Of a stretch of 64,000 nt of DNA, positions 55,185-64,000 are shown piece after piece (within the stretch, counting starts at the first letter, position 1; each line of letters opens with the position of its first letter). Location of the stretch: assembly GCA_032433595.1 (NCBI GenBank), contig JASWJB010000034.1:158825-222824 (forward strand), given 5' to 3'. Made by a program: the position numbers and the translations under genes. The notes below the pieces were generated by a model, which worked only from the letters and a program-made list of their open reading frames with translations, did no database searches and was not told the origin of the DNA. The stretch is from Conoideocrella luteorostrata (lineage: Eukaryota > Ascomycota > Sordariomycetes > Hypocreales > Clavicipitaceae).

Positions 55185-56391
55185 CTACGCCCCTCTCTCG
55201 AAAACCCTCACGCCCCCATCCCCGGCAACATAGTATAAATACTCAGCATCTCCCCTTTCCGTGTCCCCCTTCCCACCCCCAGTTATCCTCACCACGCCAC
55301 TCACATCCCTCGCCGTGCCCGTATCCAACAGCCTCAACGCCATGACCGTCTGCGCTTCATGGGCGAGAGATAGCGTCAACGCCGCATGTTCCTTTTCCAG
55401 CGTCGTGTTTTGCGCGTGCAGGAGCGGATCATCCGCTGATAGAGTCAGGACTGTAGCGTGAACTTTCTGTAGTTCAATCGGAATTATTAGCAGATCATCT
55501 TTATGCCATGACTCCGCCTCCCCCTTCCTTCTCTCAAACCATCCACAAGTCATCGTTTTGACTGGACTCTGAACCCCCCATCCCCCAGACAGATAACAAC
55601 TCAGGACTCACCTCCCTCAAACCCCCCAGCATGTTCAACACCTCCAAAGCACCCGCCTCCCCCATGGCCAACCAGGCATCCATCTGGTCCACCAACAGAA
55701 CAACCTTCTTGTCTTCACCCGACACCTCCGCAATCGCCTTTTCCAGTCCGGCCGCGACTTCACCTATTTTACTCCCCCGAAGGACGTGATCCTTCCCCGC
55801 ACCAGTAGACGGCTCTGCATCGGGTACAAATAACCCTGTCAGGCCATCCACGAAAGTAAAACTCTTGGATCTATAGAGAGAATCCAAGTCGAGACCCTTT
55901 CACAACAAGAGAAGATCAGCAAAGCCCCCTTTCTGTACATGACACGAATCAATAAATTCAAAAAAAAAAATTTGGATGAGAAAATTCCCACATAAGAATA
56001 GAAACAATCACTATTCAGTGTTCCAGCCAACTGAGAAGCATGAAAGAGCGGTCAAGATGGTACACTCCTGCGCAAATAAGACGCAAGCAAGGCAAAAAAA
56101 AAAAAAGAAAGGAAAGGAAAAGAAACAATAAATACATACCATTCTTCCACTACCTTCCCTCCAAAAAGCCCCATCTCTCAAAAAACTACAGAGCACAACC
56201 GCTGTATCCCCCTTCTCCCCCTCTTCTACCTGCCTCTTCGCCCGATTCAATATCCCATACACCCATCGCAGAACCAACCAATTTGCACTAGCGCCCAGCA
56301 CGCTCGTCATTACAACGAGCTCTCCTTCCGGTGGTACGACAAGGTATGGCTCGAGTAAGGGCGGGATTTTGGTTGATGCTGTGGCGGCCAT
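55185..56391 (-). CDS. elp6: Elongator complex subunit Elp6
   Basis: Part of the Elp4-Elp5-Elp6 hexameric ring of Elongator, which binds tRNA and supports modification of wobble uridine 34. Three exons, 56391-56140, 55896-55612 and 55466-55185, with introns of 243 and 145 bp (GTATGT and GTGAGT donors), give 272 residues. The RecA-like fold is visible as ELVVMTSVLGASANWLVLRW (in the place of the Walker A region, without a GKT motif, as usual for Elp6), then VVLCSFLRDGAFW, KSFTFVDGLTGLF, KKVVLLVDQMDAWL and a C-terminal AEYLYYVAGDGGVRVFERG. The start at 56391 (MAATASTKIP) is the Met nearest the conserved region; a frame 16 codons longer is open. Confidence 0.88.
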
Positions 56392-57047
56392 TGTTGAGAT
56401 TTTGTGGCAGTTTGATGGCTCTTGGCCGGAGGTGCGCAATCGATTGTATGCTGGTGAGTTGACGGTTTAAGAGTGAGTGCCCGCCCTGTATCTTCTACAA
56501 TTCTTCACTTCCACACTAGAAGAACAATGACAATTCGTGTGGTTTTTCGATCGAGAAACGTTCCAGACTTTTGAATCTGTATGGTTGGCTGTGGTGGGGC
56601 ATAGAAACTAAACTTTTGCGGTCCATACATTCTGGCTGGTACGTGCTTTGTCACCACGGAGCGTGGCCTGACCAAATCAAAACATTCACCATATGTATAA
56701 AAATGTGCATTATTTCATATTCATAAGTCTGTCATGACGACTTCCTGGTATCTTATCTAACAATGTGCAAGCACTGAGAAACTTTACCCGAGAGCAAATG
56801 CCCGCGCCACCAACGGATGACCATGAGAATACAGATGCCAGATCATCCAATTACCGAATTTCAGACGCAAATCATGTATACCAGCTAAATATGAACTCCA
56901 AAACCCCTAGAAATGCATGATACAAATGTATGTATTCGCCAACGTTCATCAGGCCATACGACATGTGCCTCCATGTTTGTGACAGAAGCAACGCAGCTCA
57001 AACCGAACAAAAAATATATACATAAACGTCAGTCTCACTGGTAATAA
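56392..57047. other. intergenic between ELP6 and the MFS gene
   Basis: ELP6 promoter and 3' end of the MFS gene; no gene recognised. Confidence 0.5.
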
Positions 57048-59649
57048 TCAAAATTTCTCCATGAGATTCCGTCTCACCGTCCACATGCGAGCTCTCTTGC
57101 CAAAGATAAACAGTGGAATAGTGGTTAGTTGGAGAATTAGCTGGATAACCCCCAGCCAAATATACACCGTCTTCGGGCCATCGTCGGCCATCCAGTGAGA
57201 CACGAAAAGACTGAAAATAAGACCATGCAAAATGTTCTTGGAGAAGTTCAGCGTCACTAGGGCCTCCCCTGCGTACTGACGGTAGCTGTCCACACAAAAT
57301 GTGATTGCTGTAGTCGAACCTAGAGCGCAACCAAAAGAGAGGATGCCGAAGAAGATCGTCGGAACTATCCAATGGTCTTTCTGTTCCGCTGACCAACCGA
57401 AACCCATCAGACCAATACAGGTTGAAAGCATGATTGGAAGGGCCATAACCAAGCGGAACTCAGGTTCGTACAAGCCGCCATTGCGCCGTGACATAGCACG
57501 AACAATAATGTCGCTGATCTTGCCGGCCACGCCAGTGCCCAGCACACCTCCAACAAATGGCGACACATAGACAAGACCGGTTTGCAACGCATCAAAGTTG
57601 TAAATTTTCGGATCCCGGTATATTATGGCCATGGTCTCCGAAATGACAATCAGCCATCCAATAGAGCACGCATACACAGCGGCTGACCACAGAACAGCCG
57701 GATAGGAGAACAAAATGAAAGGCCGGATCATGACTTTGAGCCATCGATCACTGTTCAAGCGACCATGAAAGGGCTTCAATTGCTGAATAAAAGTTTGAGC
57801 AGGTTGATGTCGCAAGTTATGCGTATACGCTCGAACTTTAGGCGGAGCCCTGAGAGCTGACGCGGGAATTCGTTCATTATCGAGATTTGGACCATGAGAG
57901 AAGTACCCTACATTGGCCTCACTGCCTGTGGTACTGTGAGCATAAGGTGAGTGTCTTCCCTGCTCCTCTCTGGGAGTTGCGGGTAAGTTGGACGTAGGAC
58001 TTCGTGTTTTGCTGTGGGTAGGGCTCATCGCATGCATGTCCGGGTGCTCATCCAGCACATGGACAAAGGGAACATTCGTATCTAAAGCGGTGCCTGTCTT
58101 GGGAACCGCCGCAGGCTTCTCCGCTGACGGAGAAACCAGAATCGAAGGCGTCTCAGTATGCACATTTTCTGACGCTGTCGCCTGACTTGTATTGTCCCTC
58201 TGAGATTCGACCTTCTCGGCAAATCCAACATGGCGGTTGGATGAAGAATGCGGAATATGCGCTGCCTGTGGAGTCACCGGACTGTTGATATCGGGATTTT
58301 CGCCGTGCTGTTGGGAGTCGCCAGCGGTAAGTGATGATGACGCAAATCCAACGTGAAGGTCTCTCTGGCGTGCGGCAGCCCCTGGAGAGTGAGATCTATC
58401 GGGCGTCTTGGGAGTTCTCGTAGATTGCATTGAAAGTCTCTGGGCCGGAACGTTCATGCGGGATGATAGGCGGCGAAGAAAACCCGGGCGTGACGAAGAT
58501 CTTCTGGTGGGCGTGCGATCCCAGAAAGTCTCGGGAACAAAAAGGAAAAGACCAACGAAGCCCAAGCCGGCCACCATTGCAACAATGCTAGCAAAAAGGG
58601 TTAGGAAAATGGCAATCTCGTCACAGAAACGAAGTGCGAAGTGACAAGAAGACTTACAAGAAGACCCAACGCCACCCAAACCGGCCTATAATGGCGGCAC
58701 TGACCAGGGGGATCAAGTTCTTGCCTCCCAACAATAATAGAGTGTAGACGCCGATTCGATAGGCTCGCTCATGAAGGAAGAAAATCTCGGCAATCGTAGC
58801 TGATGGAAGACACTCAACGGGACTTATGGCAATGCCTTGAAAAACTCTGGCCGCCAACAGTGATTCAAAGCTGGATGCGTAGCCTGACCAAATACATGTT
58901 GCAATAAACAGTATGACACTAGCAAGATAGACAGGTCGCTTTCCGAACAAGATGGCAGTTGGCGATGCCAAGACCGAGCCGACTCCAAGACCCATCATGT
59001 AGAGCCCGACTGTTAAGGACACACTTTCGACGGTGACATCGAGATCGTGTGCGATATCAGTGAAGCCAGCCGCCATGATGGATGTAATGCCGCCTCCGAT
59101 CATACAGTAAAAGCCCAGTGACAACAGTGCGCTATCCCGTCGCCAGCTGGGCCAGTTGAGCGGGTCATTGGCAGATTCCTCTGGCTGAGGCTCCAAAATG
59201 ATAGTGCCGTCATCTGTCTTCTTCTTTTCCTCCTCCAAATCCAGGTGAACTGTAGCACTTGGAGGAGTCTGCAAGGCTGGTCGAGAGCCGCCAGGGGTTA
59301 AGGGCATATCAACAGGAAATCCTGCGGGGATAGAGGAGTGTGAGGTCCTTGCGTGCACGTTACGCAGACCAAGAGGCTCATTGCGATTAGCAGCCAGGAG
59401 AAGAACAGAGCCTGGAAGAAGGTCATCAGTCGATGCTTATCCTGGGCAGAGCTGAAAGCGAGAGGTGGTATGATGAGTCTTACCTGGGACCTCGACGGTC
59501 TGCGGATCGTTGAGCACACCGAAACTCCATTTTGAATGACCGGACGGCTGTTTCTCCCGTTGGCTGTCTTGGCTGGCGTTGGATCCAAATAAGCGACCAA
59601 TACGCCCACGGAGACCAGCTTCTTTCGGGTCTTCTGAGCTTGATGACAT
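57048..59649 (-). CDS. MFS transporter (DHA1/HOL1-like) with a ~270-residue central loop
   Basis: Membrane transporter with twelve predicted helices. Three exons, 59649-59484, 59411-58658 and 58587-57048, with introns of 72 and 70 bp, give 819 residues. Splicing of intron 1 joins TVEVPG to SVLLLAANRNEPLGLRNVHA, which is in phase and gives the conserved NEPLGLRN segment. EESANDPLNWPSWRRDSALLSL leads into the first six helices, with motif-A-like SPTAILFGKRPVY. Helix 6 ends at VPETFWDR, followed by about 270 residues of Ser/Pro/Thr-rich hydrophilic loop containing HVGFAS, HVGFAE and NVGYFS repeats, before helices 7-12 start at RPFILFSYPAVLW. Usual MFS loops are 30-100 residues. The pattern resembles fungal HOL1-type proteins (cation/polyamine transport in yeast); substrate here is unknown. 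Confidence 0.85.
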
Positions 59650-62600
59650 TTGCGTTGACTTGTGTGAGGGTATCAGTTGGCAAAACTACCAACCCAAGAA
59701 AAAAGAAGGAAAGAAGGAAAGAAAGCAAATAGATAGAAAAAAGAATAAGGGGTATCTATATTCCTGGTATCCAGCGAATATCGAGCGGTTCAGCGGGAAA
59801 CTGGAAGTAGTATAAGTATTATAATTGTAACAGTGACGTTGAATCGTGAAATCAATCATATGCATGCCATATCAATAATAAGCGCAAGAAACTGGAGACG
59901 CCGGGGCTCGCTTTATCTCTACGGACAAGGCGACACCGTAATGTGACCTTGGCTTGAGAACGGAGCGCAAAGGAGCCGACTAATGAAACGCAAAGCTGTG
60001 TTGAGAAACGAGGAGATGTAATAGGGGAAATATGGCAAAAGACGAGGTATATACGGAGCACAACAGGATCTGACGCGCGCAGGGCCGGATAACCGGCGTC
60101 TAGGTAGGACGGGATGTCTTAGGGGTGTGACGTTGTGAAGCAGATCGGGAATGGTGGTTGGGCGGGTTGAGGAGGATCAGGGTCCAGACATGCGAGGCAT
60201 GGTCTTTGTGGAACAGATGCAGGATGCGGAAAGCGGAAAGCGCAAAGTAGCCAAAAGTAGTACAGATAAGAAGCAGAGACCAGATAAGTAGGAGACAAGA
60301 ATGGCAATTCAAAAAGTTCACAGGCAGGAGCGTGTCTTACCAGGCGGTCCGCACCTTCAGCCTGCGCTGGCTTTCCCCCTTCTCCCCGGTTATGCCGAGT
60401 CTGAACGTTGCGTAAGACGAGTAAAGTAGTTGCAGTATTGGATATGGGTCGTGAGTTCGTCTCTTGACAAGATAGGAAAGTATAAATGAAGGAGAGAAAG
60501 CAGCCAGATCCCCAGATATTGTATGTCAGACTAGAAGGGGAGGACAGGGCCGATGAAGGTACGGAGTATACAATCAATGTCAGTCAGCCCGGGGATGCGC
60601 AGCATTGGACGACTCAGTCGCCAGTCGAAGCGTTGAGCGTGGCGTGGCCCGGGTGGATCGCTGATAGATACCGCAGGCAGACGGGGGGGGGGTCGGCCTG
60701 CAAAGGCAGAGGCCAACACTTTGTCTTTGTGCTGAGAGGTCTGTGTGGAACAAGGCGGAGCCCATTGTGATGGATAGCAGCAGAAAAAAGTAATTATACT
60801 TGGTCGGTACGTCTTGTTTATTTCAGGGATGACTCAACCCGCATGGAATGTGTTGTGATGTGCGGCCACGTGCAATGCTGTGTAGTGCGTGTTGTACGGA
60901 GTACTGTGCAATGCTGTGCTATGCTATTGTGCTCTGTCTTGCAGTGCTCTACTGTGCTGTGCTGTGTGCTGTGGCCGTCAATTGGCTGGCTCAGCGAGGG
61001 TCGAGGCCAGTCGGCGCCTTTGTTTTGCCCTCGGCATTCCACCCTGCAGCAGATGACTATGTTTGGCCGCAGTCGAAACGCTCGGCTCGGCTCTCCGGCA
61101 CCTGAGTGAGGAAGACGGAATACGATTGCAATGAGGTGAGGGCAGAGGTCGGCTGCAAATTGAAAAGCTGAGTGCGTAAAGGTTCACAGAAGAGACGATA
61201 CACTTGGGTGATTACGGAGTACCTGTACGGCATATGTTTTAGAGGCAAAGCCAAGCCGGCCGTGGCTTCTAAAGAGGCAATGCCGAGCTGAGAAATAACT
61301 CCTCTGTACTAGTATGCAGACTCCTTAGGCACATGTCGATCTATGCGTGGCACTTCTATCTAGTTGGTGGCAGGTGAATAGCTACGGAGTACGGAGTAGT
61401 TAATGTGCACCTTTAAATGTGGCACGCCATGCGATGCAATCCAAAGCCACGACAACTTCTCCGTAGTGCAGGGAATTGATAGCAAGTCAGCAGTTATGGG
61501 CCACTAGAGGCAGGCACATGAACCTCATTTGCAGCCACAAGGCCTGCCTAGACTGGCGCATAAGGACGAGTATTAGAGTTAGCCATGGAGAACAGGGCAC
61601 CACATATTGTATCATGGTGCATCTCTAGCAGCCCGGACATGCCGGGTAGACTAGTCGACCCTCGGAGCGGATGGCGCGTCAGATGAGGAGCTCAGCATCG
61701 TGTCTTGCCTGGCGATATCTGGACGGAGCACTACCTAGTGATTGCGGACGACGATACTGTGCAGACCAGAAAATTGTGAGGGGTCACTGGGTTCATTATT
61801 ATACACATGCGATATTGCATGTGGTGATATGTACTCCGTACATCCACACGCTTCCTTTCTTTTGAGTTGACAGACTGATATCGTTCCATGTACGGAGTAC
61901 TCGGTTCCCTTTGGTCCGATTCAATGTACTCTGGACTCCGTAGGTAGCCCTAATCTCCCTAAATATCTCCAGAATCAGAGTCTCACTTGTCCTGGGCGCG
62001 CAGGCCGAGGCCTCTACGGAGTAGAGCAGCGTAGTCTTTCGAGGCTGACTTCGTACCGGCGGACGAGACTTTTGTGCAACAATGATCTGAGATTCAACTC
62101 GGGACAACCAATCGCAGCACACAATTGACTTCAGGTGCGCGAGCTCCACGATGCTACATCACGACGGTGGTGTGGACGAGGCTCTACTGGGTAGTTGCTA
62201 GAATGTCTTGATGGTTGTCCTCACCGCATACGGAGTCTCTTCGTGGAGTAAGCACCATCCATCCCATCTCCCATGCATACCCATGCATGCGAATCCCATG
62301 CACGATTAGCTGACCATACTGTAACTAATCAGCTTGACGCAGGGATTAGATATCTGTTATAACCGCCCCGGCCGCGAATCACCTCATCAGACGACGGAGA
62401 TCAGCTAGATATTCATGGCGCAATATGCACACCGCTGCTGAAGGTTGAGGATGTTGAATGCGTGGCTGCGCTAGTTACTTTCTCCTCTAGCCGTGGCTGA
62501 AACTGATGTGATGGACGGACGTCGCTCAGATGACATTGACACTTTAACAATAAGCTTCATTCTATTCCGCGCGGAGCACGGGGACTCTACTCGGCACTCG

Positions 62601-63192
62601 GTCCTGCACCCTTACCACACCGCAATCCCGCCCAGTCGTCCACTTGACTCTATCTGAATACTGGCGCTCCCGTCGGGACAATGGACTATAGGGTGGGTGT
62701 CATGCTACTGCAAACAACGAGATACCCTGGCATTATATAGTACATATGATTGTTGGTCTACCAATCCGCGACAACCAGCCGCAAAAAGGAGCAGCCGTTC
62801 AAAGCACGAACATCTACCATCTCCGTACCCTGACGCCACTGGTTGTTATTGTATGTTTGAGTCATTGATAGAAAGGCGTTATCTATCTCACAGTACTGCA
62901 CGGAGGATGGAGCTAATTAACTCTTAATCACGACAAAACTGCTGCCAGCCAACCTTGGCTCTGGTGACCATGCGAGCGGTTGCATTGAACCTGGCGTGGG
63001 AACATGGTTGGGCCTGGAGCGTCAACCGCTTCCCCACACAGTTTCCAGGGCCGTGGGGTGGTTCCCCGGAGTGGCAGCCCGTATTCACACGTCATTGAGC
63101 ATCGACGGCCTCCCCCAGTCGCAACGACCACCAAGCATGCGCGTGCGGAGTACACACCACTCAATTAGAACAACACACGAGATCACTTCACG
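59650..63192. other. 3.5 kb divergent intergenic region rich in ACGGAGTA
   Basis: Lies between the divergent MFS and thioredoxin-like genes. Eight exact ACGGAGTA octamers fall between 60561 and 62023. A low-complexity TGTGCT-type stretch at 60843-60975 gives a cysteine-rich frame that is not a gene. No gene recognised. Confidence 0.45.
60561..62023. repeat. cluster of eight ACGGAGTA octamers
   Basis: Starts at 60561, 60896, 61214, 61384, 61391, 61832, 61892 and 62016; the pair at 61384/61391 overlaps by one base (direct), and the copy at 61832 is inverted. Densest cluster in the window. Confidence 0.85.
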
Positions 63193-64000
63193 ATGCATTC
63201 TGCCATAGCCAACGGTGCCGGCCCCCGCACGCTCAAGCTCGGCCTCTCCATCAGTAGATCTGCCACCGCCGCCGTAGCTCTGGCAGTTACGTCTGTCCCA
63301 ACCTCAACGGCGCGTGAGCCTTCCATCACGCGGCCTCCCTCTCGCCGCCATGTAGCTGCATCGCGCGGCCGCGCCTTCCACTCCACGACACCTGCCCGCA
63401 AGGCCAAGAACCAAGTCTACAGCCCGTACGTGTACCCATGACGCCAGCCTCGGGTTGTGGTGGCCCATTTTACAGTGTCACAGAGAGCTGTGCTGCTCGC
63501 CGCCCGCTGTCTGCATGTTTGATATGTTGCATCACAACCCCCCAGAAACAAACAAGCCTCACAAAAACCACAATGCACAGCCTAGCTGATGGTAGAGCCG
63601 AAATACCTACAGGATCCGCAACCCCGACTCCTTCAACACCTACCTCTCCCTGTCTTCCTCCTCGCGCACGCCTCTCCTGACCCTCTGGACTGCATCGTGG
63701 TGCCCAACCTGCAAACATGTCCTGCCCCTGGTCCAGTCCCTCGTTGAGTCCGGCGTGGGCGAGCCCGAAGGCGGCCTGGCCTTTGCTCCCGTCGAGTTTG
63801 ACAGTCCTGATATCATGTCCAGTTCATCCTACTCGGAGAACCTCGCCATGACATACATGATCACTTCTATTCCCACGCTACTTAGCTTTGATGCCGGCGA
63901 GGCCCAAACAGCCACGAAAGTTACAGACGCCCGCAAACTAGCCGACCGCCAATTCCTCGTGGAATGGATCCAAAATGAGGCCCGTAGGCATGGAGGTCGT
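63193..64000 (+). CDS. mitochondrial thioredoxin-fold protein, 5' part (3' end outside window)
   Basis: Exon 1 is 63193-63425 and exon 2 begins at 63613 and is open to the window edge; the 187-bp intron has a GTACGT donor and CTACAG acceptor. About 207 residues are visible. The N-terminus is Arg/Ser/Ala-rich and free of acidic residues apart from one Glu, with RRHVAASRGRAFHSTTPARK, typical of a mitochondrial presequence. Exon 2 shows a thioredoxin fold: LLTLWTASWCPTCKHVLPLV with a CPTC redox motif, then FAPVEFDS and ITSIPTLLSF, where the Ile-Pro-Thr is the expected cis-proline. This implies a disulfide reductase or chaperone of mitochondria. The family is clear; the specific member is not. 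Confidence 0.85.

Noticed and set aside
60843..61109. Cysteine-rich open frames (88 and 85 codons) that look like a secreted Cys-rich peptide
   Set aside because: They arise from a TGTGCT/GTGCTG low-complexity stretch read in two frames; there is no signal peptide and no ordered cysteine spacing.
1..64000. tRNA, rRNA, CRISPR arrays and transposase genes
   Set aside because: I looked for T-loop (GGTTCRANYCC) signatures, spaced direct repeats and DDE or reverse-transcriptase motifs on both strands and saw none; a tRNA could still be missed by eye.

Overview
The window is nuclear DNA of a filamentous ascomycete. Genes are split by short introns (mostly 54-150 bp) with GTRNGT donors, CTAAC-type branch sites and YAG acceptors. 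The gene set (XPF nuclease, SUB2, Elongator ELP6, DASH subunit HSK3, F-box and OPT families) is typical of Pezizomycotina. Protein flavour suggests Sordariomycetes, probably Hypocreales; that placement is an impression, not a test. A 10-N gap at 30407-30416 shows this is a scaffold.

Layout. 0-9 kb: 3' part of an XPF/RAD1-type nuclease gene, a tiny two-exon gene for a probably lipidated 68-residue protein, a mitochondrial MRS2-type Mg channel, an F-box protein and a glyoxalase-fold protein. 11.8-14 kb: a PCL-type cyclin, preceded by 7.5 kb without a convincing gene. 21.5-30 kb is the densest part: SUB2, then RPR2 (RNase P) read divergently from it, HSK3 (kinetochore), and a ketopantoate-reductase-fold protein with a long disordered tail. 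30-44.9 kb is nearly gene-free and holds tandem repeats, an AT-rich inverted-repeat element at about 37.3 kb and orphan promoter-like sequences. 44.9-59.6 kb: a GST-like gene, an OPT oligopeptide transporter, ribosomal protein L37, ELP6 and an MFS transporter with a very long central loop. The right edge carries the 5' part of a mitochondrial thioredoxin-like gene.

The genes do not form one pathway. Most are housekeeping genes for DNA repair, mRNA export, tRNA maturation and modification, translation, chromosome segregation, nutrient import and Mg homeostasis. No biosynthetic cluster, CRISPR array, rRNA or tRNA was recognised.

The most unusual signal is a short sequence, ACGGAGTA (often the longer palindrome TACGGAGTACTCCGTA). 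I counted 39 exact copies on both strands by eye. About two would be expected by chance, and none lies in a coding exon. Copies cluster in the gene-poor stretches, and two bracket the AT-rich core of the inverted-repeat element. Other points are the lipidated mini-protein, two introns whose retention would keep the frame open, and a 606-bp first intron in SUB2. All exon junctions below were placed by eye from splice signals and frame and have not been checked against transcripts.
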